Positions 12,180 to 20,369 of a stretch of DNA of 64,000 nucleotides are shown here, in pieces (position 1 is the first letter of the stretch; every line of letters starts with the position of its first letter). A program made the position numbers and the translations under genes. The notes under the pieces are model-generated. The model was not told the DNA's origin. It searched no databases and saw only the letters and a program-made list of their open reading frames with translations. The stretch is from positions 79,718 through 143,717 of the forward strand of contig NZ_AOME01000015.1 of the NCBI RefSeq assembly GCF_000336935.1. Reading direction: 5' to 3'. The stretch comes from Halococcus salifodinae DSM 8989 (GTDB lineage Archaea > Halobacteriota > Halobacteria > Halobacteriales > Halococcaceae).

Positions 12180-12671
12180 GTGGAGGTACACGTTCGGTAC
12201 GAGGGCGACGACGATCCCGACAAATGCACCGCCCGGAAGCTCGCGCGCTTCGATCTCGCCGAACTCCACCGATCGGCGCGCGCGACGCCGCCCGGCGTGG
12301 TGTTGAACCCTCACGCCGAGCGCGCGCTCTCGCCCGCCGATCGCACGGAGCGGGTGATCGCGCTCGATTGCTCGTGGGAGACCGCCCGCGAGGAGCAGTT
12401 TACGATCCGGGGGAAGCATCGTGCGCTCCCCTTTCTCGTCGCGGCGAACCCCGTGAACTACGGCACGCCGTTTCAACTCACGACGGTCGAGGCGCTCGCG
12501 GGCGCATGCTGTATCCTCGGCGATCGCGAGCACGCCGAGCGGCTGCTCGCGAAGTTCCGATGGGGGCACACCTTCCTCGAACTCAACGACGAACCGCTCC
12601 GGCGGTACGCCGACTGTGAGGATTCGAGTGGGGTCGTCGCGGTTCAAGAGGAGTACCTCGCGGCGGAGTGA
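12180..12671 (+). CDS. tsr3: 16S rRNA aminocarboxypropyltransferase Tsr3 (DUF367)
   Basis: Transfers the 3-amino-3-carboxypropyl group of SAM to a pseudouridine-derived nucleotide of small-subunit rRNA. Family landmarks: [13 protein letters not shown] near the N-terminus, ALDCSWE (about residues 60-66), [28 protein letters not shown], and the C-terminal [11 protein letters not shown]. The GTG at 12,180 gives a compact 163-residue protein starting at the first beta strand; an upstream TTG at 12,153 in frame would add nine residues and is less likely. Next to rpl40e, so the pair is translation-related. Confidence 0.9.
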   Translation: MEVHVRYEGDDDPDKCTARKLARFDLAELHRSARATPPGVVLNPHAERALSPADRTERVIALDCSWETAREEQFTIRGKHRALPFLVAANPVNYGTPFQLTTVEALAGACCILGDREHAERLLAKFRWGHTFLELNDEPLRRYADCEDSSGVVAVQEEYLAAE

Positions 12672-12744
12672 ACGCGGCCCACACTCTCGCTGTGGAATGA
12701 GCGTGACTCACAACCGTTAAACCCGCCGCGTGCCAGCCTCGTCC

Positions 12745-12894
12745 ATGGCACGATTCGAGCAGGCGGAAGAACGCATTCTCGCGAAGCAGATCTGCATGCG
12801 GTGTAACGCGCGCAACGCTACCCGAGCCAAGAACTGTCGAAAATGCGGCTACGGCAACCTCCGACGGAAGGCACGCGAGCGCCGGAGCGCCTGA
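12745..12894 (+). CDS. rpl40e: 50S ribosomal protein L40e
   Basis: A 49-residue basic zinc-ribbon protein of the large subunit: ICMRCNARN and [10 protein letters not shown] give the four cysteines (C17, C20, C31, C34), followed by an Arg/Lys-rich tail. Length and motif spacing match archaeal L40e exactly. It is too short for many ORF callers. A TATA-like GTTAAAC lies about 25 bp upstream of the ATG, consistent with a leaderless transcript. Confidence 0.95.
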   Translation: MARFEQAEERILAKQICMRCNARNATRAKNCRKCGYGNLRRKARERRSA

Positions 12895-12942
12895 AATCGG
12901 GTTTCGCGACGATTCCGGTGTTACGGTGAGTTCGTCGTTTCT

Positions 12943-13599
12943 TCAGGAGTCGTCGTCACCCAGCCACGTATCGGGCACGTCGATGACGTACTGGCCGTCC
13001 TCCTGTAGGGCAATGATGCGCTCCTCGCGGTTGTAGAGCTCCATCAGGTTGAGCTCGTACTGGCCCGGTTCGAGGATCTTGATGCTCTCGAACTGATCGT
13101 TGAGCTCTCGCCGGAGCGACGCCATCTCCGAGTCGTCGGACTCGGTCGGATCAGTCTGCTCGGAACGAACTTCGTCATCCCCCATCGTTTCAGGTGGAGA
13201 ATCGTCGTGATCCGACGAGGAGTCGGTGGCTGGTCCAGCGTCGGTTCCGTCGCTGGTTTCGGTCGTGGACGCCGATGGAGCCGTGTCCTCGGGCGGGGAC
13301 GACTCCGTGTCGGTTGCGGATGACTCGGGCTCAGTTGGAGACGGTTCGGAACCGGATGAATCTGGAGACGAAGATAGCGTTGCTGACGTGTCGCTGGCTG
13401 TTGTTCCGGGTTCGGTGGAGGAGTCCGATTCACTGGAATGATCCGACTCAGTCGACGGATCCGAATCGCTCCGGGTGTCGCGTGCATCGCTCGCGGGCCG
13501 AAACTGAAACTTGTTCCCGCCACAGTCCGGACAGCCGGACAGCATCTCCTTCGAGCCGTCGGGAAAGACGTGACCGCACTCCGTACACTGGTGGGGCAT
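12943..13599 (-). CDS. oapC: OapC/ArvC zinc-ribbon protein
   Basis: 218 residues with an N-terminal zinc ribbon (CTECGHVFPDG and CPDCGGNKF), a long Ser/Thr/Asp/Glu-rich spacer (about 35-150) and a conserved C-terminal module (about 155-218; SLRRELNDQFESIKILEPGQYELNLMELYNREERIIALQEDGQYVIDVPD). The third gene of the oapA-oapB-oapC operon beside oriC1. The proteins were named for origin association, and in Haloferax the same operon (arvABC) has been linked to extracellular vesicle formation. The spacer is unusually rich in serine and acidic residues and probably disordered. Separated from oapB by 27 bp that hold an ORB-like core. Confidence 0.85.
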   Translation of the reverse strand: MPHQCTECGHVFPDGSKEMLSGCPDCGGNKFQFRPASDARDTRSDSDPSTESDHSSESDSSTEPGTTASDTSATLSSSPDSSGSEPSPTEPESSATDTESSPPEDTAPSASTTETSDGTDAGPATDSSSDHDDSPPETMGDDEVRSEQTDPTESDDSEMASLRRELNDQFESIKILEPGQYELNLMELYNREERIIALQEDGQYVIDVPDTWLGDDDS

Positions 13600-13601
13600 T
13601 A

Positions 13602-13615
13602 GAAACGAAGGGGTG
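13602..13615 (+). repeat. ORB-like core between oapB and oapC
   Basis: GAAACGAAGGGGTG here is an exact match to the 14-base core shared by the two main origin recognition boxes at oriC1. The flanking TCCA element and the terminal G-run are missing. It lies in the 27-bp gap between oapC and oapB, about 1.4 kb from the origin spacer. Confidence 0.6.
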
Positions 13616-13626
13616 CGATCATGCTC

Positions 13627-14094
13627 TCATCGGCGGGTGACGAGCGTGCTGATCAGGGTTTCGTCTTTGTGGAGCGTTTCGAGTCGGTTGGCCGGTCCGA
13701 TGACGGTGAGCTTGGTGCGTGATTCCCGACCGAACAGCCGATCGAAGAACCCACCGGTTTGCTGCTGTTCCGTGCCCGGATACGTCTCGATCTCGATACC
13801 GGTGAACTCGTCGGGACTGATCTCGGTCATCGTCACTTCGATGAGCTTCGACTCCTCGTCGGGATCGAGGCCCTCCTCCAGAATAACGATGTTTCCCTCG
13901 TGGACGCCATCGAGGATCAGCCGGATCTTCTCCATGCTCGTCAGTCCGTCCATCCGTTCGCCGCTGATCATGTCGATCTGGACGCCGCTCCCGTCCCCAG
14001 TGTTGCCGCCATCGTTTTCGGCGTCGACGTCGGTGTCGGCATCGTTGCCCCCACCGTCGCCGTCAGTGCCGGGATCGTCGTGTGCTTCGGACAT
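13627..14094 (-). CDS. oapB: OapB/ArvB family protein (DUF2073)
   Basis: 155 residues. A disordered Asp/Gly-rich N-terminus (about 1-38) precedes a conserved domain (VQIDMISGERMDGLTSMEKI ... VHEGNIVILEEGLDPDEES ... TEISPDEFTGIEIETYP) and a C-terminal FDRLFGRESRTKLTVIGPA segment. Its ATG overlaps the stop of oapA by one base (TGATG), indicating translational coupling to the GTPase. Partner of OapA in the origin-adjacent operon that has been connected with vesicle release; its biochemical role is not known. Confidence 0.88.
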   Translation of the reverse strand: MSEAHDDPGTDGDGGGNDADTDVDAENDGGNTGDGSGVQIDMISGERMDGLTSMEKIRLILDGVHEGNIVILEEGLDPDEESKLIEVTMTEISPDEFTGIEIETYPGTEQQQTGGFFDRLFGRESRTKLTVIGPANRLETLHKDETLISTLVTRR

Positions 14095-14738
14095 CAGCCG
14101 AAGTACTCCGCGATCTTGTCGTACACCTCGTCCATGTTGTCACCTTCGAGCGCCGAGAGCGGCACCGTCTCGTGCTGGGGGAAAGCGTTGTTGATGCGCT
14201 GGACGCTCGCCTCGTCGAGGTCGATCTTGTTGGCGAAGATCAGTACAGGAAGATCCTGGCTCTCGATGATCCCCACCAGCATCGTGTTAACTTGGGTGAA
14301 GGGATCTTCGGCCGCGTCGAGTACGTAGATCACGCCGTCGACGTCCTCGCGGAGCCAGTGCATCGCCTCCGCGACGCCTTCGGTCGCCTCGCGCGACCGG
14401 CGAACGGCGTCGTCCTCCTCCATATCGTGTTCGAGGAACTCGGTGTAGTCGACCTTCGTCGCTACCCCGGGAGTGTCCACGATATCGATCGAGACGGACT
14501 TCCCGTTGCGCTCGATCTCGATGTCCTCCTTCCGGCGGGCGCGCCTGGTTTCGTGGGGAATGTGACTCTCCGGGCCGACCGCGTCGCCGGTCCAGTCGCG
14601 CGCGATCCGGTTCGCGAGCGTCGTCTTGCCGGCGTTCGGTGGTCCGTAGATCCCGATTCGGCGCTGCTGCTCACCCCCCGCAAAGAGGCTCGATGTCATC
14701 CGTGCAATGCTGTTTCTGAGTCCCGTAAGCAGTCCCAT
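14094..14738 (-). CDS. oapA: Era-like small GTPase OapA/ArvA
   Basis: 214-residue Ras-like GTPase. G1/P-loop GPPNAGKTT (about residues 31-39), a G2-region HIPHETRRARRK, G3 DTPG (VDTPGVATK), G4 NKID (IFANKIDLDE) and a short C-terminal helix. An N-terminal amphipathic stretch (MGLLTGLRNSIARMTSSLF) could contact membrane. First gene of oapA-oapB-oapC, reading away from oriC1. In Haloferax volcanii the orthologue (ArvA) is required for extracellular vesicle formation; the earlier name reflects its origin-proximal location. Confidence 0.9.
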   Translation of the reverse strand: MGLLTGLRNSIARMTSSLFAGGEQQRRIGIYGPPNAGKTTLANRIARDWTGDAVGPESHIPHETRRARRKEDIEIERNGKSVSIDIVDTPGVATKVDYTEFLEHDMEEDDAVRRSREATEGVAEAMHWLREDVDGVIYVLDAAEDPFTQVNTMLVGIIESQDLPVLIFANKIDLDEASVQRINNAFPQHETVPLSALEGDNMDEVYDKIAEYFG

Positions 14739-14990
14739 CCTGATATCTCACCCCTCGCGAGCCGGACGAATCGTGAACGGACAGCATCGGCGCATACACT
14801 TAAAACCACGTCAGACGCGTATCAGACTTGCTATTCGACGAGAGACCGAGGGACTCGTCGTTCACGACGATCGGACAGAGCGTGCTGCTACAACCCACGT
14901 GCGGTTCAGCAGTCAATCTACTGACTAGATCGTCGTGACAAAACAGGTTTTGTTTTCGGAGTGGGTTTCTATCGGTCTTGGAAGTGGGCG

Positions 14991-15017
14991 ACCCCCACCC
15001 CTTCGTTTCGGGTGGAA
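14991..15017 (-). promoter_or_regulatory. Origin recognition box ORB-A
   Basis: Read on the minus strand: TTCCACCC, then the core GAAACGAAGGGGTG, then GGGGT. The layout (TCCA element, GAAACGAAGGGG core, terminal G-run) matches haloarchaeal ORBs bound by Orc1/Cdc6. Confidence 0.88.
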
Positions 15018-15163
15018 AGAGGCAAAGGACCGGATGTGAAATGAGATCCACCGCTGAGGAGATACGGACAACGGACGAACGATAGGATCGAAGAGGTAGT
15101 TCTGCAGGTGTCTATATAGATGTAGGCGGGTGAAACCGGTAGAGTGTTCGAATAACTGACAGC

Positions 15164-15175
15164 CTAGACGTCTAG
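15164..15175. repeat. 12-bp perfect palindrome in putative unwinding region
   Basis: CTAGACGTCTAG is self-complementary over 12 bases and lies midway between the two inverted ORBs. It contains CTAG twice, a rare tetranucleotide in many archaeal genomes. Function unknown; it may assist strand opening or bind a dimeric factor. Confidence 0.5.
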
Positions 15176-15245
15176 TGTTCTAGTCGTTGTAACGAACTTC
15201 ATCTTTCTCAACCCCTCGGGTGTAGTTCGTATTCATCTGTATTAA

Positions 15246-15267
15246 ATCCACCTCTTTCTAGGTGGAT
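15246..15267. repeat. Hairpin next to ORB-B
   Basis: ATCCACCT (15,246-15,253) and AGGTGGAT (15,260-15,267) are perfect 8-bp inverted arms with a 6-base loop (CTTTCT). It sits about 30 bp inside ORB-B on the unwinding side. Confidence 0.6.
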
Positions 15268-15297
15268 GCTGAGTCCCTCCACCCCTTATTCTCGCGC

Positions 15298-15323
15298 TCC
15301 ACCTGAAACGAAGGGGTGGGGGT
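15298..15323 (+). promoter_or_regulatory. Origin recognition box ORB-B
   Basis: TCCACCT followed by GAAACGAAGGGGTGGGGGT. Over 26 aligned bases it differs from ORB-A by one base, and it is in the opposite orientation. Together the pair frames the 280-bp AT-rich segment. Confidence 0.88.
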
Positions 15324-15735
15324 GTTGGCCAACTCGCCATCCACCAAGTCGCACGAATCGACCAACCGTTTGATGAAAAGGGATCGAGTCGTGGGGTGAA
15401 CCGTACAGCCTCAGGTGACGGAAACGCTCTCGACGTTGTTCGTGGATCCAACACGAATCGGTTGGTACGATAGAAACATCGCTACTATCGGCCACTATCG
15501 TTTCGTGCAACAGCACATCTTGTGGAACGTTGACCTCTTTGACCGGCCGAACTCCAGCAACCAAAAAGACTAATGTACTCCCCACCTCTGGTTCCGCTGG
15601 ACCACTCACGTGCGGGCTGGCAGTGCTTTGGCTGCTCAGGCCGGTCGAAACGGCTTCTATCGGTGGAAAACGTCACTCTCCGGCGGCGCGTGACGTTTCC
15701 TCCATCCGAAAGAAGGGGGTGAGCCGAGGCCGAAC

Positions 15736-17550
15736 ATGGGAGGAAACGACACCACGCCGAACGATCGCGACGAGGGGGACGCCGAAGATAGCGCTCCGTC
15801 CGCCGATACCGGGATCGATCTCGATGAGCTCTCGATCGACGATCTCGACGGTGACCCGTCCGATCTAGCCGATTCGGCTGATCCATCGAACTCGACTGAT
15901 TCGCCCGATTCGACCGATTCGACCGATTCGACCGATTCGACCCGGACAGCGAACGCAGACGAGTCCGCGGCGGTCGATCCCTCGGAGTCCGACACTCCTC
16001 AAGGGGGGCTGTTCGACGACCTCCTCAGCGGCGAGCCTATCTTCGAGAACAAGGACGTGCTCCGGCCTTCGTACACGCCCGATCAGCTCCCCCATCGTCA
16101 GGATCAGATCAACGATATGGCGACCATCCTCGTCGGCGCGCTCCGTGGGGAGACTCCCTCGAACATCCTGATCTACGGCAAGACTGGGACCGGGAAGACC
16201 GCGAGCGCGAAGTTCGTGAGCAACGAGCTCGAAACCACCTCCCAGAAGTACGACGTGCCCTGCGAGGTCGAGTACATCAACTGTGAGGTCACTGACACCC
16301 AGTACCGCGTGCTCGCCCAGCTCGCGAACACGTTCATCGAAGCCAACGAGCGCTACATCGAATCACGCCTCGCCAGCCTCCGTGGGCTGAAAGAGCGCGC
16401 GACCGGCGGCCAGGCAACCCTCGATGACACCACCGACGAGAGTACCGACACCACTGAGAGTACCGACATCGCCGAAGGTACTGACGCTGTCGAGAGCACT
16501 GACACTGCCGGGAACGTCGAGGAAACCGGGGAAACCGGGGAAACCGAGGATGCAGCGAACGCCGACGGCGACGAAAGCGCTCATTTCGCCGACGAAGCTG
16601 ACTTCGACTCGATCGCCGCGGTCGAGAACCGAATCGATGAACTCGAAGCCGATCTCGACGCGTTCGAACCCGTCCCGATGACGGGCTGGCCGACCGATCG
16701 CGTCTACTCGACCTTCTTCGACGCGGTCGATTACCACGAACGGGTCGTGGTCATCATGCTCGACGAGATCGACAAGCTCGTCGAGAAATCCGGCGACGAC
16801 ACCCTCTACAACCTCTCGCGGATGAACTCCGAGCTCGACAACTCACGGGTGTCGATCATGGGGATCTCGAACGATCTCAAGTTCACCGAGTTCCTCGATC
16901 CTCGCGTCAAATCGAGTCTCGGCGAGGAGGAGATCGTCTTCCCGCCCTACGACGCGACACAGCTTCGAGACATCCTCGCTGCGCGCGCGGACATCGCCTT
17001 CGAACCCGACTCCCTCACTGAGGACGTCATCCCGCTCTGTGCGGCGTTCGCCGCCCAGGAACACGGCGATGCCCGGCGCGCGCTCGACCTCCTCCGAACG
17101 GCGGGCGAACTCGCAGAACGGGGCCAGACCGAGCGCGTCGGCGAGGATCACGTCAGGCAGGCCCAGGAGAAAATCGAGATCGATCGTGTCGTCGAAGTCG
17201 TCCGCACGCTCCCCACACAGTCGAAAGTCGTCCTGTTCGCGGTGATCCTCCTCGAACGCAACGGCGCACAGAACATCAACACCGGCGAGGTGTACAACAT
17301 CTACCGCCGACTCTGCGACGAGATCGACGCCGACGTCCTCACTCAGCGCCGCGTCACCGACCTCATCTCCGAACTCGACATGCTCGGGATCGTCAACGCG
17401 GTGGTCGTCTCGAAGGGTCGATACGGTCGCACCAAAGAGATGAACCTCTCAGTGCCGATCGACGAAACGGAAGCCGTTCTCACCAGCGACTCACGACTCG
17501 GTGACATCGAGGACGTCCAGCCGTTCGTCCAGGCGCGCTTCGACAGCTAG
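15736..17550 (+). CDS. orc1: Orc1/Cdc6 origin-binding initiator at oriC1
   Basis: AAA+ initiator that binds ORBs and helps load the MCM helicase. 604 residues, much longer than the usual ~400. N-terminal disordered Asp/Ser/Thr region (1-90), Walker A GKTGTGKT (148-155), Walker B VVVIMLDEID (337-346), sensor I MGISNDLKF, arginine-finger region LDPRVKSSLGEEEIVFPPY, and a C-terminal winged helix (about 500-604). A 90-residue low-complexity insertion (about 226-315; EST/ETGE runs) splits the ATPase between Walker A and B, accounting for the extra length. The start is the ATG after a degenerate ORB-like box (15,701-15,722), suggesting autoregulation. It diverges from oapA across oriC1. Confidence 0.95.
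   Translation: MGGNDTTPNDRDEGDAEDSAPSADTGIDLDELSIDDLDGDPSDLADSADPSNSTDSPDSTDSTDSTDSTRTANADESAAVDPSESDTPQGGLFDDLLSGEPIFENKDVLRPSYTPDQLPHRQDQINDMATILVGALRGETPSNILIYGKTGTGKTASAKFVSNELETTSQKYDVPCEVEYINCEVTDTQYRVLAQLANTFIEANERYIESRLASLRGLKERATGGQATLDDTTDESTDTTESTDIAEGTDAVESTDTAGNVEETGETGETEDAANADGDESAHFADEADFDSIAAVENRIDELEADLDAFEPVPMTGWPTDRVYSTFFDAVDYHERVVVIMLDEIDKLVEKSGDDTLYNLSRMNSELDNSRVSIMGISNDLKFTEFLDPRVKSSLGEEEIVFPPYDATQLRDILAARADIAFEPDSLTEDVIPLCAAFAAQEHGDARRALDLLRTAGELAERGQTERVGEDHVRQAQEKIEIDRVVEVVRTLPTQSKVVLFAVILLERNGAQNINTGEVYNIYRRLCDEIDADVLTQRRVTDLISELDMLGIVNAVVVSKGRYGRTKEMNLSVPIDETEAVLTSDSRLGDIEDVQPFVQARFDS
15907..15942 (+). repeat. 9-bp minisatellite in orc1
   Basis: Four exact head-to-tail copies of GATTCGACC encode (DST)n in the disordered N-terminus of Orc1, with degenerate copies upstream. 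Such exact copies are prone to slippage and can vary in number without shifting the frame. Confidence 0.9.
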
Positions 17551-17580
17551 TTCGCCGACGCGGCAGTCCCGATCAAACGA

Positions 17581-18495
17581 TCATCGCGCAGCCTGGAATA
17601 TTCCGACGCCAGCGAGCGCACCGACGATCGGGAAACCGGCCGCCGCTGCCGTCGTTGCTGTCGTTGCCGTTTCTGCGAGCGCACTCGCGCCCGTGCTCAC
17701 CATCCCGAACAGCAGTCGGATCTCGCCGAGCCACGGGATACGGAACTCCGCAGTGCCGGTGATCCACGACGGCTTGACCGGCGCGCTGATCGGTCCCATG
17801 AACCCACCACCCACCTGATCGTACTGTCCGTTGTTGTCGCCTTTCGTGATGAAGCCATCGTGTGGTGCCGGACAGTTGGTCAACGCCTCGCAGCTCCCCG
17901 CACCGCCGAGATACTCTCGATTGGCCTTGTCGTACCAGTTCTCGCCGTCGTTCACCCAGAAGTGAGCGCGATGGATGATCGGTGTCACGTCCGCGTTGCC
18001 GTCCCGTTCGTACACGATGACGTCGCCGTACTTGTTGAACTCCTTGTAGCCCGCCTGCTCCCCAGCACGGTAGCCGACTACACCCGTCCCGGCCTGTGCC
18101 GCCCCGCCGGCGAAGCGGTGTTCTTCCATCACGAACACGAGATCGCCGGTTTTGAGGTTCGGCGTCATACTCGGACTCTCGATCGCGACCATCGGCGGCC
18201 ACAGTCCGCTGACGGCGAACAGGAGGAGACCGATGGCCGCCACGATCGCGAGGCTCGACGCCACCTCCCGGACGAACGCCACCGCCTCGTGGTCGGTCGT
18301 CGCGAGCCACCGCGCACGCGCGATCACCCCTCCTTCGTCTCCACTCCCGTCCCCTTCCTCACCATTCCCTCCGTGTCTTCGTTCGCCTCCGTGCTCGCGT
18401 TTACCGTCCGCTCCGCGTTCTGTTTCACCGTCGTCGGCGGCGGTCTCCCAACCGTCTTGATCTGACCACGAATCGGAGCCGTCGCCGGAACCCAT
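17581..18495 (-). CDS. sec11: Signal peptidase I, archaeal/ER Sec11 type (S26B)
   Basis: Membrane-bound serine protease removing Sec signal peptides. The catalytic serine is in ESPSMTPNLKTGDLVFV, the archaeal histidine (replacing the bacterial lysine) is in TPIIHRAHF, and the acidic region is FITKGDNNGQYDQ. One transmembrane helix (VREVASSLAIVAAIGLLLFAV) precedes the protease fold and another hydrophobic stretch ends the protein. I use the ATG at 18,495 (MGSGDGSDS); an ATG ten codons upstream is also in frame. A long acidic N-terminal tail (about 70 residues) is unlike compact homologues. Location between orc1 and dp1 is the conserved order in haloarchaea. Confidence 0.9.
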   Translation of the reverse strand: MGSGDGSDSWSDQDGWETAADDGETERGADGKREHGGERRHGGNGEEGDGSGDEGGVIARARWLATTDHEAVAFVREVASSLAIVAAIGLLLFAVSGLWPPMVAIESPSMTPNLKTGDLVFVMEEHRFAGGAAQAGTGVVGYRAGEQAGYKEFNKYGDVIVYERDGNADVTPIIHRAHFWVNDGENWYDKANREYLGGAGSCEALTNCPAPHDGFITKGDNNGQYDQVGGGFMGPISAPVKPSWITGTAEFRIPWLGEIRLLFGMVSTGASALAETATTATTAAAAGFPIVGALAGVGIFQAAR

Positions 18496-18646
18496 TGCCC
18501 TCTGTATTCCCGGCGGTCGCTTCAACTTTGTCTTCCATACTCATCCATCATGGACCATCCCGTCGGTCGCGAACCGTCCACGGCGGTTTCGCCGACGACC
18601 GTTTCCGTCCGCTACGCTTTTGCTCCGTCCGGCGAAACCCTTCCCC

Positions 18647-20230
18647 GTGCCGCGTCCGACGCCGGTCCGGGTCGTGAGCGAACTCGCCAGCCGGGGCTAC
18701 AACGCCGAGCGCGAGGCCGTGACGCTCCTTGCGCGCGCGGACGATCCCGACCGCGCGATCGAGCGGGCGACCGAGACCGTCTCGGACGACACGCTCATCC
18801 TCTCGGCCGAGGACGTCGAGACCGCTGTCGCAGCCCTCGAATCCTCGGATCCTCCCGCTGATCCGGATAATACACCCGATACGTCGACTGCCAACCCCTC
18901 TGTTTCGAGTGGAACTCTCTCACATGGAACTGACGGAACGACCGACTCTCCAGTCGAAACGAAGGGGTCGACTGGTGGGACAGTAGAAGGAGAAAAGGAG
19001 ACGATCGAGCGCTCGGCCGACCCGGAACTGCGCTCGCTCGACGTGCAGGGAGACATCACCGGTCGGAGCACCGGAACGGGCGAGTACGCCGACTTCGTCG
19101 CGACCTTCCGGGATCGGTACGAGCGCCTCTCGGGTCTCCTGCGCTCGCGGGTCAACCACCGGCCGACCGAGGCGGTCGACGCGATGGCCGGCGGGAGCGA
19201 CGCCGCGATCGTGGGGATGATCGCCGACATCCGCTCGACTGCGAACGGCCACTGGCTAGTCGAGCTCGAAGACACCACCGGAACGTTTCCCTGTCTCGTT
19301 CTCAAAGACCGCGAGATCGCGAGCGTCGTCGACGAACTCCTGCTCGACGAGCTCGTCGCAGTCGAGGGAACGCTCGCGGGCGACGGCGGCATCCTGTTCG
19401 TCGACGAACTCCATTTCCCCGACGTTCCTCGGACCTATCGCCCCTCGACCGCCGACCGCCACGTCCGTGCGGCCCTCATTTCGGACGTCCACGTCGGCAG
19501 CCAGGAGTTCGCGGCCGACGCGTGGTCGGCGTTCGCCGACTGGCTCCACACCGAGGACGCGGCGGCGGTCGAGTACCTCCTCGTCGCGGGCGACATGGTC
19601 GAGGGGGTGGGTGTCTACCCGAACCAGGACGAGGAGCTCGACATCGTCGACATCTACGAGCAGTACGAGGCCTTCTCCGAACGGCTGAAGGAGGTGCCCG
19701 GTGACATGGAGATCCTCCTCACCCCGGGCAACCACGACGCCGTCCGGCTCGCCGAGCCCCAGCCAGGCTTCGACGAGGAGCTCCGGGAGATCATGAGTGT
19801 CCACGACGCGCACTTTTCGGGCAATCCCTCGACGGTCACGATCGAAGGCGTCACAATCTTGATGTACCACGGCGTCAGCCTCGACGAAGTGATCGCCGAA
19901 CTCCCCGAGGAGAAGGCCAACTACGACGAACCCCACAAGGCGATGTACCAACTCCTGAAAAAGCGCCACATCGCCCCCCAGTACGGCGGTCACACCCGGC
20001 TTGCCCCCGAAGAACGCGACTACCTCGTGATCGAGGAGATCCCCGACGTCTTCCACACCGGCCACGTCCACAAACTCGGCTACGGCAAGTACCACAACGT
20101 GCTCGCGATCAACTCGGGCTGCTGGCAGGAACAGACCAGCTTCCAGAAAAGCGTCAACATCGATCCTGACGTGGGCTACGCGCCGATCCTCGATCTCGAT
20201 ACGCTCGACCTGACGATCCAGAAGTTCTGA
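18647..20230 (+). CDS. dp1: DNA polymerase D small subunit DP1
   Basis: Exonuclease/accessory subunit of the archaeal replicative polymerase PolD. 527 residues from a GTG at 18,647 (MPRPTPVRVVSEL); the open frame extends upstream to a TTG but lacks conserved sequence there. Order: N-terminal helical domain (1-65), a disordered acidic linker (about 70-130), OB fold (about 165-265; GHWLVELEDTTGTFPCLV), and the calcineurin-like phosphoesterase that supplies 3'-5' proofreading: ALISDVHVGSQEF, LVAGDMVEG, LTPGNHDAVRL, MYHGVSLD and TGHVHKLGY give the metal ligands. Two ORB-like sequences are embedded in the linker coding sequence. The large subunit DP2 is not in the window. Confidence 0.95.
   Translation: MPRPTPVRVVSELASRGYNAEREAVTLLARADDPDRAIERATETVSDDTLILSAEDVETAVAALESSDPPADPDNTPDTSTANPSVSSGTLSHGTDGTTDSPVETKGSTGGTVEGEKETIERSADPELRSLDVQGDITGRSTGTGEYADFVATFRDRYERLSGLLRSRVNHRPTEAVDAMAGGSDAAIVGMIADIRSTANGHWLVELEDTTGTFPCLVLKDREIASVVDELLLDELVAVEGTLAGDGGILFVDELHFPDVPRTYRPSTADRHVRAALISDVHVGSQEFAADAWSAFADWLHTEDAAAVEYLLVAGDMVEGVGVYPNQDEELDIVDIYEQYEAFSERLKEVPGDMEILLTPGNHDAVRLAEPQPGFDEELREIMSVHDAHFSGNPSTVTIEGVTILMYHGVSLDEVIAELPEEKANYDEPHKAMYQLLKKRHIAPQYGGHTRLAPEERDYLVIEEIPDVFHTGHVHKLGYGKYHNVLAINSGCWQEQTSFQKSVNIDPDVGYAPILDLDTLDLTIQKF
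18892..18915 (-). repeat. ORB-like sequence inside dp1 (left)
   Basis: On the minus strand it reads TTCCACTC then GAAACAGAGGGGT, 11 of 13 matches to the origin-box core plus the TCCA element at the right spacing. It lies in the codons of the disordered DP1 linker (PSVSSGT). Confidence 0.5.
18949..18968 (+). repeat. ORB-like sequence inside dp1 (right)
   Basis: TCCAGTCGAAACGAAGGGGT matches 13 of 14 core bases of the oriC1 boxes and has the TCCA element. It is inverted relative to the copy at 18,892-18,915 with 33 bp between them, and falls in codons for SPVETKGS of the DP1 linker. Confidence 0.6.
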
Positions 20231-20369
20231 GCCGTGGCCAGTACCGAGACGCCACCGCAGCCCCATCTCGACTTTCGCCTCGATAGATACGACGACGATG
20301 GCTTCTTCGGCGTGCTGTGTTCGATGGACGAGCCGACTGACGACTCTGTGTCAGAGTGACGATTCCGTA

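Larger units (their letters stand above)
14739..15735. other. oriC1: Replication origin region oriC1
   Basis: A 1-kb AT-rich gene-free spacer between the divergent oapA and orc1, the conserved place of the main haloarchaeal chromosomal origin. Two origin recognition boxes (ORBs), 14,991-15,017 and 15,298-15,323, are near-identical and in inverted orientation, with their G-rich ends pointing away from each other and 280 bp between them. That inner segment is the most AT-rich part and holds a palindrome (15,164-15,175) and a hairpin (15,246-15,267), so it is the likely duplex-unwinding element. Weaker ORB-like boxes occur at about 15,273-15,296, 15,579-15,601 and 15,701-15,722. Orc1 encoded immediately downstream is the expected initiator. 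Confidence 0.9.
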
